From assembly GCA_030680795.1 (NCBI GenBank), contig JAUXUL010000024.1, forward strand, positions 1 through 48,612: 48,612 bases of DNA. The letters run 5' to 3'. The notes under the pieces were generated by a model, which was given only the letters and a program-made list of their open reading frames with translations, ran no database searches and was not told where the DNA came from. The DNA is from Anaerolineales bacterium (GTDB lineage Bacteria > Chloroflexota > Anaerolineae > Anaerolineales > Villigracilaceae). This document shows positions 32,954-41,347 of this stretch, piece after piece (position 1 is the first letter of the stretch; each line of letters opens with the position of its first letter). A program made the position numbers and the translations under genes.

Positions 32954-33985
32954 ATGACCTACTCTCAAGCAGTTCTTAACGGTGATCGTCTTGCCCTGGC
33001 GCGCCTGCTTACGCAAGTGGAAAATAACACGCCTGAAGGACGCGCTGCATTAATTGAATTATTTCCTCATACGGGCAAAGCGCATCTGATTGGTGTGACG
33101 GGCGCGCCAGGTACCGGTAAATCTACATTGGTGAATCAACTGGCCTTGCTTTATCGCAAAGTGAAAGACTGGCGTGTGGCGATTGTGGCGGTGGATCCAT
33201 CCAGCCCATTCACGGGCGGCGCGGTGCTAGGCGACCGGGTGCGGATGCGCGATCTTTCCGGTGACTCCGAGGTGTTCATCCGTTCGATGGCAACGCGCGG
33301 ATCATTGGGAGGGCTGGCGCAGTCCACAGCCAATATGGTGCAGGTCTTTGACGCGGCTGGGTTTGACGTCGTCATCATTGAAACGGTCGGCGCGGGTCAA
33401 AGTGAAGTGGATGTCGCCCGCCTCGCGCACACCACTTTGGTTGTGGAAGCACCCGGTTTCGGTGATGATATTCAAGCCATTAAAGCAGGCATACTTGAGA
33501 TCGCGGATATTCTCGTGATCAACAAGGCAGATCGGCCCGGCGTGGATAATACCGAGAAGGTATTGAAGTCGATGTTGGAATTGGCGCACCCAACGGAACG
33601 AGTTTTCAGGCATCACGGTTCAACCATGCGGACGCCCTTCGATCAAACTAAGGGCGAGCCTGCTCCTAAACAAGATTCATCTTCTGCGCTGATGTGGATT
33701 CCTCCGATCCAGAGGACAGTTTCGATTGAAAGCAAAGGCATCGTGGAACTGGCAGAGGCGATTGCGCGGCATGTGGCGCACCTCCATCAGAATGGGGGCT
33801 GGGTCCTTCGTGAGCGAACCAGGCTCGAGGTCGAGTTGGAGGCGTTGATGCTTGAAGCGTTATGGAATCAGTTCCTCGAAAAAGTCCCGCAGGCACAATA
33901 TGAAAGCCTCCTTGATAAAATTGTCCAAAGAAATATTTCGCCGTGGGAAGCGGTGGAGAAGTTGTTGAAAGGCAGATCCAAATGA
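32954..33985 (+). CDS. meaB: Methylmalonyl-CoA mutase-associated GTPase MeaB (ArgK family)
   Basis: A 343-residue SIMIBI-class G protein. P-loop GVTGAPGTGKSTLVNQL (about 47-63), switch regions VAVDPSSPFTGGAVLGDRVRM and ETVGAGQSEVDVA, and base-recognition motif NKAD. MeaB gates cofactor loading and protects methylmalonyl-CoA mutase. Linkage to the B12 subunit gene supports this over the older ArgK name. There is no Shine-Dalgarno before the ATG; an AT-rich -10-like box lies right before it, so it may be leaderless. It overlaps the GNAT gene by 4 bp. Confidence 0.93.
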   Translation: MTYSQAVLNGDRLALARLLTQVENNTPEGRAALIELFPHTGKAHLIGVTGAPGTGKSTLVNQLALLYRKVKDWRVAIVAVDPSSPFTGGAVLGDRVRMRDLSGDSEVFIRSMATRGSLGGLAQSTANMVQVFDAAGFDVVIIETVGAGQSEVDVARLAHTTLVVEAPGFGDDIQAIKAGILEIADILVINKADRPGVDNTEKVLKSMLELAHPTERVFRHHGSTMRTPFDQTKGEPAPKQDSSSALMWIPPIQRTVSIESKGIVELAEAIARHVAHLHQNGGWVLRERTRLEVELEALMLEALWNQFLEKVPQAQYESLLDKIVQRNISPWEAVEKLLKGRSK

Positions 33986-34536
33986 GCATGATTTATGGTG
34001 AGCGGGTGCGTTTGCGGGCAGTGGAGCGCGAGGATGTAAAAAAGTTTTATGAATGGGTGAACGATCCCGAAGTGACCCGCGGGCTTGCCCTTTATCTGCC
34101 AATGTCCATGACGGATGAGGAGAATTGGTTCAATTCAATGAAACAGCGCGATCCAAAGGAAAAACCCCTTGCGATTGAAGTCCGCAAAGGAAAGGGTTGG
34201 AAGTTGATCGGCAATTGCGGCGTGTTTGGGATCGAGCATGTGAACAGTTCCGCCGAACTTGGAATTATGATTGGCGATAAATCTGAATGGGATAAGGGCT
34301 ATGGCTCCGAAGTGATGACCCTGCTCCTGCGCCATTGTTTTGAGACCTTGAACCTGAACCGCGCGTATGTACGAGTGTATACCGAGAATATCCGTGCCGT
34401 GCGTTCCTATGAAAAAGCCGGCTTTGTATTAGAGGGACGCTTGCGCGAGGCGGTCTATAAAATCGGTAAATATGAAGACGTCCTTTTTATGAGTGTTTTG
34501 CGCTCTGAATGGGTGTCTCGAAGGAAGGAGGAGTAG
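33982..34536 (+). CDS. GNAT family N-acetyltransferase (RimJ/RimL-like)
   Basis: 184 residues from the ATG that overlaps the meaB stop (ATGA). GNAT features: RVRLRAVEREDVKKFYEWVNDPEV at the N-terminus, AELGIMIGDKSEWDKGYGSEVM (acetyl-CoA loop, about 90-112) and NIRAVRSYEKAGFVLEGRLRE. It resembles the RimJ/RimL/SpeG branch that acetylates protein N-termini, amines or drugs; the substrate is unknown. Probably translated from the meaB message. Confidence 0.88.
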   Translation: MSMIYGERVRLRAVEREDVKKFYEWVNDPEVTRGLALYLPMSMTDEENWFNSMKQRDPKEKPLAIEVRKGKGWKLIGNCGVFGIEHVNSSAELGIMIGDKSEWDKGYGSEVMTLLLRHCFETLNLNRAYVRVYTENIRAVRSYEKAGFVLEGRLREAVYKIGKYEDVLFMSVLRSEWVSRRKEE

Positions 34537-34539
34537 AGT

Positions 34540-35529
34540 ATGCAGCATGTTCATCACGAGTTGAAAGTGTATGGGGGGATAAAACTTTTCGCAGGCAGCG
34601 GCGCGCCTGAGCTGTCTCAAAAGATCGCAGATTATCTCGAGCAGCCGTTAAGCGGACGCGAGGTGATCGAATTTCCAAACGAGAATATTTTTGTGAAGTT
34701 GAGCGGAAGCGTGCGCGGACAGGATGTATATGTGATCCAGGCCACGTCATCGCCTGTGCATCGCAACTTAATGGAATTACTGATCATGATCCAAACCCTG
34801 CGGCTGGATTCTGCGGCGCGTATTACGGCGGTTGTGCCATACTTGTGTTATGGCCGTTCAGATAAAAAAGACCAGCCGCGTGTGCCGATCACTGCCCGTT
34901 TGGTCGCAGATATGCTGGAAGTGGCTGGCGCAGACCGCTACATGACCCTTGATCCGCACGCCGGGCAGGTACAGGGATTCTTCTCCATCCCCGGTGATGT
35001 ATTAACCGCTTCACATTTACTCATCAGCCACATCAATGAAAATGTACGCGCAAACATGCATGACCCAGTGGTCGTTTCAGTGGACCTCGGCTTTGCAAAG
35101 AAGGGACGCAATTACGCGGCAGATATGGACATGCCGATTGCCTTCATTGAAAAACGCCGCCTTGGCAACGATGCAAAAGCCGAAGCGCTGACCCTGATCG
35201 GCGATGTGAAAGACCGCGATGTGATCATTGTGGATGATGAAGTGGATACAGGCAATTCGATTGCCCAGGCTGTCAATCTTGTGAAGCAGAAAGGCGCGCG
35301 CGAGGTTTATCTTGTATTCGTGCATGCCGTATTTTCAAGTGACGGCGCAGAGCGCCTGGCCTCCCTGCCGATTAAGCAGATCATCACAACGGATACCTCG
35401 CCTCTCTCGCCTGAAAAGATGGAGTACCTCAAAGGCCGCATCACTGTGCTTTCTGTGGCTTCTTTGTTGGGTGAAGTGATCAAACGCGCACATGAAGGCC
35501 GCTCTGTTGGAGAGATGTTCAACGAATAG
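34540..35529 (+). CDS. prs: Ribose-phosphate pyrophosphokinase
   Basis: 329 residues. N-terminal KLFAGSGAPELSQKIADYL and EFPNENIFVKLSGSVRGQDV; flexible-loop and dimer region YLCYGRSDKKDQPRVPITARLVADML; metal/ATP segment YMTLDPHAGQVQGFF; PRPP loop VIIVDDEVDTGNSIAQAV, where many homologues read DDMIDTAGT. It makes PRPP from ribose-5-phosphate and ATP for nucleotide, His and Trp synthesis. Starts 3 bp after the GNAT stop behind AAGGAGGAG, so it is likely in the same operon. Confidence 0.93.
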   Translation: MQHVHHELKVYGGIKLFAGSGAPELSQKIADYLEQPLSGREVIEFPNENIFVKLSGSVRGQDVYVIQATSSPVHRNLMELLIMIQTLRLDSAARITAVVPYLCYGRSDKKDQPRVPITARLVADMLEVAGADRYMTLDPHAGQVQGFFSIPGDVLTASHLLISHINENVRANMHDPVVVSVDLGFAKKGRNYAADMDMPIAFIEKRRLGNDAKAEALTLIGDVKDRDVIIVDDEVDTGNSIAQAVNLVKQKGAREVYLVFVHAVFSSDGAERLASLPIKQIITTDTSPLSPEKMEYLKGRITVLSVASLLGEVIKRAHEGRSVGEMFNE

Positions 35530-35609
35530 ATCAGTGCCAGGCGTCAGGTTTCAAGTATCAAGTTGTACTTTACATGACACCTTGTACCTGATACCTGACC
35601 CTAGATTCC

Positions 35610-36413
35610 ATGCCCGAACTTCCGGAAGTTGAAACCATCGTACGCGGAATAAGGCCAGAACTGATCGGCAATACCATCCTCTCTGCCGATTTGCTCTGGG
35701 CGCGCGCACTTGCAACACCATCTGCAAAACAATTCAAGCAGCAGGTGCAGGGGCAAAAGGTCAAGGATGTGACGCGCCGCGCAAAGTATCTAGATATTGC
35801 GCTAAAGGATTTCCATCTGCTCATTCATCTTCGCATGAGTGGCGATATAATCATCAGGCAAAGTAAAACCGGGCCGGAAAAACATGACAGGCTCCTGCTG
35901 CACCTTTCGAACAGGAAATATCTTGCCTTCAGTGACACTCGCAAGTTCGGCCGCGTATGGTTCACTAAAGATCCCGGGAGCGTGCTTGCAAGACTTGGCC
36001 CTGAACCTCTCGAAAGCGGATTCACATCCAAATGGCTTTTTGAAAATCTGCGTAAACGTAAACGCCAGCTAAAACCATTGCTGCTCGACCAAACATTTAT
36101 CGCCGGGCTTGGCAATATTTATACGGATGAATGTTTGCATATGGCGAAACTGCACCCGCTCGCGTTGTCGAATGACCTTTCGCAGAAGCAGGCTGAGGCT
36201 TTGTGTGAAGCGATCCAGTCTGTGCTTAAGGAAGGCATCCGCCGCAACGGCGCCAGCATAGATTGGGTCTATCGCGGAGGCGATTATCAAAATTATTTTC
36301 GCGTGTACGACCGCGCGGGCGGGGCCTGCCTCGCCTGCGGTACCGAAATACAAAGACTTACAGTTGGTCAGCGCGGTACGCATGTTTGTCCGAAATGTCA
36401 ACGGTTGAGGTAA
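35610..36413 (+). CDS. mutM: Formamidopyrimidine-DNA glycosylase
   Basis: 267 residues. The mature N-terminus PELPEVETIVRGI carries the catalytic Pro2 and Glu3. RRAKYL supplies the conserved Lys, and FIAGLGNIYTDECLHMAKLHP is the H2TH region. The C-terminal zinc finger is CLACGTEIQRL...THVCPKCQ. It excises 8-oxoguanine and FaPy lesions. Upstream (35530-35609) is a word-repeat spacer. The next gene begins 4 bp after its stop. Confidence 0.96.
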   Translation: MPELPEVETIVRGIRPELIGNTILSADLLWARALATPSAKQFKQQVQGQKVKDVTRRAKYLDIALKDFHLLIHLRMSGDIIIRQSKTGPEKHDRLLLHLSNRKYLAFSDTRKFGRVWFTKDPGSVLARLGPEPLESGFTSKWLFENLRKRKRQLKPLLLDQTFIAGLGNIYTDECLHMAKLHPLALSNDLSQKQAEALCEAIQSVLKEGIRRNGASIDWVYRGGDYQNYFRVYDRAGGACLACGTEIQRLTVGQRGTHVCPKCQRLR

Positions 36414-36417
36414 TACT

Positions 36418-37170
36418 ATGCCAGAAGGATTTACTCTTACCCCAATTCTTATTTCGCTTGGCGCATTGATCCTAGGCTGGGCGATCGGCTTTTTTGATTC
36501 CAACAATCGTTCTGGGAAGAAAATAAAAGAAGCCGAAGCCCGCGCAGGGCAAACTCAAAAAGAGGCGGAGAGAAAGATCGCGCAAGCTGAACAACAACTT
36601 GCACTCAATGCGCCGGCCGCACAGAATGACCCCGACCTGTTGCGGATCAAAAATGAAAATGGGCGGGCCATTCTTGAAATGGACGGGTTGCCTGTCAGCG
36701 GCGTATTATCCCCGGACAAGAGAAAGCGTTTGATAGATTTGCTCACGATTCTTCGCCCCTATCTCGAAGGCGGGCAGCCTCAACAACCTGCTCCCAAGTC
36801 TGCTCAGACTGCTCCTGTATCAGCTCCTGTCCAACGACCGGTCTCTCGTCCCTCGCCGCCTGCCCCTGTCCAACCGGTTAAGCCAACCCTGGGCGCGATC
36901 CTCTCTCCCGCAAAGAAAACTATAGAAGATAAACCATTAACATCCCTAAGCATTGTGGGACAGATCGACTTCATTTTGCAATCACGATTGATGAACACGC
37001 CGCTTGCCGGGGGGGGGATACGATTGCAGGAATCACTTCAAGGCGCTGTGGAAGTTTATGTAGGTTTGCAAAAATTCCCCAGCGTAGATGACGTTCCCGA
37101 TGAGACCATCAAAGCCGCCATCCGCGCCGCCATTGCGGAATGGGAAGAGAAGTACACGCCGGGGTTGTGA
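36418..37170 (+). CDS. Membrane-anchored protein of unknown function, coupled to mutM
   Basis: 250 residues. An N-terminal membrane helix (about 8-27) is followed by a charged coiled coil (about 30-65: KKIKEAEARAGQTQKEAERK). A short folded segment around LLRIKNENGRAILEMDG follows, then a Pro/Gln/Ala-rich linker (about 115-160). The C-terminal domain (about 175-250) contains IVGQIDFILQSRL...VEVYVGLQKF and EWEEKYTPG. I do not recognise the family. GAGG precedes the ATG, and 4-bp spacing from mutM suggests translational coupling. A poly-G run (37013-37019) lies inside the gene and could be slippage-prone. Confidence 0.75.
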   Translation: MPEGFTLTPILISLGALILGWAIGFFDSNNRSGKKIKEAEARAGQTQKEAERKIAQAEQQLALNAPAAQNDPDLLRIKNENGRAILEMDGLPVSGVLSPDKRKRLIDLLTILRPYLEGGQPQQPAPKSAQTAPVSAPVQRPVSRPSPPAPVQPVKPTLGAILSPAKKTIEDKPLTSLSIVGQIDFILQSRLMNTPLAGGGIRLQESLQGAVEVYVGLQKFPSVDDVPDETIKAAIRAAIAEWEEKYTPGL

Positions 37171-37309
37171 GATTTTAAGGCAAGGTTGTATTCTCCTGAT
37201 CGCAGCCGTATCTTAATTCTGGCGAGGGAGAGAAAATGCCCTTGCATCTTTTCGGGCTATGATTTCCCACCTTAGAGGCAGTTGAGTTCCCATCATATCA
37301 ACCCCCACT

Positions 37310-38155
37310 TTAATCCTTCTTATACCTTGCTGTTAACACGGGGCAATTAATATCATCAGCGATCTCGGCGGTTACATTTGGCATGTAGAGTTGACGTAAA
37401 GCGTGCGAACTGTAAAGCGAACCCATGCAGAGCAGGTCGTAATTCCCCTCTTTAACTTCAGCCAATATCTCCTCCACCACATTACCCTGGCGTGCTTTTA
37501 CGTTTGCGGTTAAACCGTCATTCTTGGCGATCTCCATTGCCAGGCGCAAACTACGTCCAACGGGAGTATTTGTTTCAGTGAGGTTTTGCCAATGTTCGCT
37601 CTCGGTCTTTGCTGTGGGGTAATTCATGTCCATGGGCGGGACGATATGAAGCAAAGTGATCTCGGCGCGGCTTTTCATTGCCATTTGCATGGCGATATGT
37701 TCCGCATTCACTTCGTACCCAAGTCCGCCAATGCAGATCAAAACCTTATGTAAGGGAAGTTTTGCAACAGGCACATAAAAGATCGGCTGTTCGATCTCTT
37801 CCATCATATGCCGAATGGAACGTCCGGCTAACAAACGGCGGATCTGCGGGCGTCCCAGGGGCCCGATCACGCTGATATATTCTCCCTGCTTCGCTTTGCG
37901 AGGGATGATGTCCTCCGCGTTTCCGTTCTGCACTTCGAGTTTGTATTCCAGATGGTTTTGTTGAAATAATTCCACAGCGCGCGCGAAGATATCCTCCAAT
38001 GGGTGGTGGTCATCTATCGCGGCAGGATTCAGTGTCTCGGTCACGCCGAGAAGCGTAACCTTCATTTCGAGGGTGGCGGCCAGCCAGGTCCCATATTCAA
38101 TGGCTGGCAATGTACCTTTATATCCATTTGTTGCGATCAATAATTCAGGCTGCAT
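37310..38155 (-). CDS. Tandem universal stress protein
   Basis: 281 residues with two Usp domains. The first (about 1-130) ends in the ATP-binding pattern G-2x-G-9x-G-R-S (GPLGRPQIRRLLAGRS). The second (about 138-281: HKVLICIGGLGYEVNAE...CMGSLYSSHAL) has a degenerate loop. Usp proteins bind ATP and act in stress adaptation. The start is the ATG at 38155; a GTG four codons upstream is possible. It follows the chromate transporter genes by 12 bp on the same strand, so they may form one operon. Confidence 0.88.
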   Translation of the reverse strand: MQPELLIATNGYKGTLPAIEYGTWLAATLEMKVTLLGVTETLNPAAIDDHHPLEDIFARAVELFQQNHLEYKLEVQNGNAEDIIPRKAKQGEYISVIGPLGRPQIRRLLAGRSIRHMMEEIEQPIFYVPVAKLPLHKVLICIGGLGYEVNAEHIAMQMAMKSRAEITLLHIVPPMDMNYPTAKTESEHWQNLTETNTPVGRSLRLAMEIAKNDGLTANVKARQGNVVEEILAEVKEGNYDLLCMGSLYSSHALRQLYMPNVTAEIADDINCPVLTARYKKD

Positions 38156-38167
38156 AATTAATCTCAC

Positions 38168-38704
38168 TTAACGAAATAGGATCACGCCCAGAATCCCTGC
38201 GCCAAGTAAGACCAGGGGAGACGGCAGGTCAAACCAAAAGGCAATGGCGCTTAATACGGCGATGAATAAAGTGCGCCTGCCGATTTTTTTTGTTTGACCG
38301 ACGCGGAAGAGTTCCCACGCTACGACAATGATCAAGGCCGCCACCGCCGGGCTCATGCCTGCTACAAATCCTTTGAGCCAGTCCTCCTGTTGAAATTGCT
38401 CCAGGATCGCAGAAACGACCAGCATCATCACGGTGGGCGGGAGGATTGCGCCAAGCAGCGCAGTGAATACGCCTGGCACCCCGCCGGCCGCAAAGCCGAC
38501 GAACATGGCAAGCTTCAATGCCTCACTACCGGGCAGTACATTTGAAAAGCCAACGGCTTCCACAAATTGCACCTCGGTCATGATCGTGCCGACTGCCTCC
38601 TTATATAACAAGCCTATGGAGGCCGGACCCGAGGGGGAAAGCAGGTTGACTTTGAGGAATAGCCATAATAATTTGAGCCAGACTGAAAATTTGATTCGAT
38701 TCAT
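38168..38704 (-). CDS. Chromate transporter, short-chain subunit B
   Basis: 178 residues, a single CHR domain with about six membrane helices. Signature: FLKVNLLSPSGPASIGLLYKE, then GFSNVLPGSEALKLAMFVGFAAGGVPG. Short-chain ChrA proteins occur as adjacent pairs that together equal one long ChrA. The start overlaps the upstream partner by 4 bp (ATGA), which supports a coupled heterodimer. Family role: chromate export, though native substrates may differ. Confidence 0.9.
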   Translation of the reverse strand: MNRIKFSVWLKLLWLFLKVNLLSPSGPASIGLLYKEAVGTIMTEVQFVEAVGFSNVLPGSEALKLAMFVGFAAGGVPGVFTALLGAILPPTVMMLVVSAILEQFQQEDWLKGFVAGMSPAVAALIIVVAWELFRVGQTKKIGRRTLFIAVLSAIAFWFDLPSPLVLLGAGILGVILFR

Positions 38705-39222
38705 TGTGATAGGAAAATAATGCCGATCATACCCGCCAGAATAATAACAATGCGCTCAGGGAGTTTGAACCACATGGCTATCAAACTGGCAATGCCAAGC
38801 AGCCAGCCAAACCAGCCGGTATCACCGCTGCCCTTATCAAAGATCTTCCAGGCTGTGAAGACCATCAATACGGAGATGGCCGGGGCGAGCCCTTCCACAA
38901 AATTGCTGATCCATGATTCGCGGCGCAGGCGGTGCAGGATCATGGTTACACCGAGAATGATAATGGTGGGAGGCAAAATGGATGCAGCCAGTGAGACGAA
39001 CCCTCCGGGAATCCCGCCGGCGGCATACCCGATATACATGGCGAGTTGCAGCGCGTCACTGCCCGGCAAAACAGATGAAAGTCCAACTGCTTGCACAAAT
39101 TGACCCTCCGTCACAAGTTTGCCAACTGCTTCGTGATAAAGCAGTCCCACAGAGGCGGGACCAGAGGTGCTAAGTAAATTTACTTTTAGGAATGTCCAGA
39201 AAAGTTGGGAAAGGATATCCAC
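38701..39222 (-). CDS. Chromate transporter, short-chain subunit A
   Basis: 173 residues, one CHR domain: FLKVNLLSTSGPASVGLLYHE, GLSSVLPGSDALQLAMYIGYAAGGIPGG. It is clearly a paralogue of its downstream partner (same motifs, about half identical by eye). First of the pair on the minus strand, 13 bp after the ogt stop, so ogt, both chr genes and the Usp gene read in one direction. Confidence 0.9.
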   Translation of the reverse strand: MDILSQLFWTFLKVNLLSTSGPASVGLLYHEAVGKLVTEGQFVQAVGLSSVLPGSDALQLAMYIGYAAGGIPGGFVSLAASILPPTIIILGVTMILHRLRRESWISNFVEGLAPAISVLMVFTAWKIFDKGSGDTGWFGWLLGIASLIAMWFKLPERIVIILAGMIGIIFLSQ

Positions 39223-39235
39223 GGCTTTAAGTCTA

Positions 39236-39760
39236 TCATGCTATCACAGCGCCTTCCATTTTCAAAAGCCATTCTTTCGTAGGCAAACCATCTCCACCGC
39301 CATAGCCGTGGAGTTTGCCATCTTTACCGATAACGCGGTGACATGGAATGACGAGCGGCATGGGGTTGGTGGCATTGGCTCGTCCGACGGCGCGATAGGC
39401 ATTGGGATGCCCGATCCGCATGGCGATATCAGCATAGGTGCGAGTCTCGCCGTAGGGAATGTCGAAAATGGCGTGTAGCGTGTTCCGTTGAAATGGACGC
39501 AGGAGTTCCCAGTCAATCGCAAAGGTGAAATCGCGGCGTTTGCCTTTAAGATATTCTCTCAATTCTTTTGCGTAAGGTTGGATCATTTTCTGGTTTGGTT
39601 CAATAGTCCGTTTAAAGCGGAATAAGTACGAATACAGCTTGAGTTGAGAATCTGCCCATTCAACGGCAAGCAGGCCAAAATTGGAGGCGGCGAGGCGAAA
39701 ATCCCCAAGAGGAGTGTGATTCAATTCGCCAAGATAAATTTTGGGAGAAGAGGATGTCAT
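39236..39760 (-). CDS. ogt: Methylated-DNA-protein-cysteine methyltransferase
   Basis: 174 residues. The C-terminal DNA-binding domain has IPYGETRTYADIAMRIG and the acceptor site NPMPLVIPCHRVIGKDG (Cys140), with LHGYGGG and KEWLLKMEG closing. It repairs O6-alkylguanine in a suicide reaction. GAAGGA lies about 7 nt before the ATG. Confidence 0.95.
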   Translation of the reverse strand: MTSSSPKIYLGELNHTPLGDFRLAASNFGLLAVEWADSQLKLYSYLFRFKRTIEPNQKMIQPYAKELREYLKGKRRDFTFAIDWELLRPFQRNTLHAIFDIPYGETRTYADIAMRIGHPNAYRAVGRANATNPMPLVIPCHRVIGKDGKLHGYGGGDGLPTKEWLLKMEGAVIA

Positions 39761-39916
39761 TTTTGCTGTCCTTCATCAGAAAAAATCGAAAAACGTTTCC
39801 AATCTGGTTAATTGTCGGACAATCGTAGGGTAGTCGTAGGCTTCCCGTCAAGTAGTTTGGAGACAAACATGATAAATTTACTGGCGTAAGGTGATTTCTC
39901 TTCTCCTCCTTTCAAA

Positions 39917-39945
39917 GAGAACCGCGGTCGGCGTCCGTGGTTCTC
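39917..39945. repeat. Hairpin in the ogt / tyrA-like divergent spacer
   Basis: GAGAACCGCGG (39917-39927) pairs with CCGTGGTTCTC (39935-39945) with one G-T pair and a 7-nt loop. It lies just upstream of the -10 box at 39969. Function unknown. Confidence 0.55.
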
Positions 39946-39968
39946 GTCATTTAAGGGGGCATCGGAAG

Positions 39969-39974
39969 TATAAT
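39969..39974 (+). promoter_or_regulatory. -10 element of the tyrA-like gene
   Basis: TATAAT with +1 expected at 39981. The leader is about 22 nt and contains GCGAGGG as ribosome-binding site before the ATG at 40003. Confidence 0.5.
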
Positions 39975-40002
39975 CTCGTCATCAAACTCTTGCGAGGGTA
40001 AT

Positions 40003-40989
40003 ATGCCTGTACAAATCACAATTATTGGTCTTGGACAAATTGGCGCGTCATTTGGATTGGCGCTTGCAGCTCATAAAGACAAGGTTACAACCGTCGGTCA
40101 CGATAAGGAATTCAGTATTGAGCGGCTTGCGCAAAAAGATGGAGTGGTGGACAAAACCAATCACAACCTTCCGAGTTCTGTGGAGGATGCGAACCTGGTG
40201 GTGCTTGCCCTGCCTGTGCATCAGGTGCGTGAAACTTTGGGGCACATTGCGCAGGATCTGAAAAAAGGCACAGTAGTGGTGGATACAATCCCGGTCAAAG
40301 CCGAGGTTGCAAAATGGGCGCAGGAAATTTTGCCCAATGGAGTTCACTACATAGGACTCGTCCCCGCGATCAGTCCTGATTATTTACACGAGACAAAAAC
40401 GGGGCTGGACTCAGCCAAAGCTGATCTGTTCTCGAAGAGCATTTTCCTGCTTTCAGCCCCTCATGGAACGCCCGGCGAAGCAATTCAATTGGTTTCAGGG
40501 CTTGTCAGTTTAACGGGTGGAAATGTCATGATCACCGACATTATTGAGTCAGACGGTTTGATGGCGTCTGCGCATCTCCTGCCGCAGTTGGTCTCTGCAT
40601 CCCTGTTGAATGCGACGATGGGTCAGCCTGGCTGGCGGGAAACCCGTAAAGCGGCCAGCCGTGCTTACTTTGCCGCTACATCTGCGATGACGGGGCAGGA
40701 TGATACCGAGGCATTGCAGATGCTGGTCTTGCAAAACCGCGAGAATGTTTTGCAAAAATTGGATGCGATGATCACCGCCCTGGTTGAACTGCGTTATGAT
40801 GTTGAAGATGCCAATGAAAAATCCTTGAAAGATCGTTTGAAAAATGCGCAGGATGGACGCCAAAACTGGCTGAACGAACGCTTTACTGCAAACTGGATGG
40901 AAATGAAACGTGAGCCGGTTGAAAAAATATCCGTGCGGGAAAGGTTGTTCGGCACGATGTTCAGCAAGCCTGATAATAAAGATAAATGA
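40003..40989 (+). CDS. TyrA-like prephenate dehydrogenase family protein, atypical
   Basis: 328 residues. The Rossmann domain begins IGLGQIGASFGLAL (8-21), with LVVLALPVHQVRETL (about 65-79) and VVVDTIPVKAEV (91-102, usual DVxSVK). The C-terminal helical domain runs from about 170 (GNVMITDIIESDGLMASAHLLPQ), where GxxxxxxxxxxHD-type residues are only partly kept. The catalytic HPMAG segment of true TyrA is replaced by HYIGLVPAIS (115-124). It is thus a family member with doubtful prephenate activity. Overlaps the next gene by 4 bp. Confidence 0.75.
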   Translation: MPVQITIIGLGQIGASFGLALAAHKDKVTTVGHDKEFSIERLAQKDGVVDKTNHNLPSSVEDANLVVLALPVHQVRETLGHIAQDLKKGTVVVDTIPVKAEVAKWAQEILPNGVHYIGLVPAISPDYLHETKTGLDSAKADLFSKSIFLLSAPHGTPGEAIQLVSGLVSLTGGNVMITDIIESDGLMASAHLLPQLVSASLLNATMGQPGWRETRKAASRAYFAATSAMTGQDDTEALQMLVLQNRENVLQKLDAMITALVELRYDVEDANEKSLKDRLKNAQDGRQNWLNERFTANWMEMKREPVEKISVRERLFGTMFSKPDNKDK

Positions 40990-41258
40990 CCTGCTATTGT
41001 TACATCCTCGAATGTGCGGATGGAACCTACTACACCGGCTGGACGACCGACCCCGAACGCCGCGTGAAACAACATAATCAAGGCCTCGGTGCGCGTTACA
41101 CAAAAACCCGTCGTCCGGTGAAATTGGTCTATCTCGAACCGCAGGCTGATAATGGGTCCGCAATGAAAAGAGAGAGTGACATCAAAAAAATGAAGCGCGT
41201 GCAGAAGAGCAGGTTGGTTGAAGGGTATGGAGGGGAAGAAAAAACAAGGATGAAGTGA
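40986..41258 (+). CDS. GIY-YIG domain protein (UPF0213/YhbQ-like)
   Basis: 90 residues. CYCYILECADGTYYTGWT (GIY-YIG strand pair, 3-20), then TDPERRVKQHNQGLGARYTK with the catalytic Arg, RRPVKLVYLE and a C-terminal MKRESDIKKMKRVQKSRLV. The YhbQ group is linked to nucleic-acid processing of uncertain nature. The ATG overlaps the tyrA-like stop (ATGA), so it is translated from the same message. Confidence 0.92.
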   Translation: MTCYCYILECADGTYYTGWTTDPERRVKQHNQGLGARYTKTRRPVKLVYLEPQADNGSAMKRESDIKKMKRVQKSRLVEGYGGEEKTRMK

Positions 41259-41289
41259 AATGTATAACGGTACACAGGTACACAGGTAC

Positions 41290-41325
41290 CATAAGACCCT
41301 GAGATTTTTCAGGGTCTTATGTTTT
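41290..41325. terminator. Bidirectional intrinsic terminator
   Basis: CATAAGACCCTGA (41290-41302) and TCAGGGTCTTATG (41309-41321) are perfect 13-bp arms with a short loop, then TTTT. It separates the convergent GIY-YIG and phosphoribosyltransferase genes. Confidence 0.9.
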
Positions 41326-41347
41326 ACGTGTCTACTTGTCTACCCAA

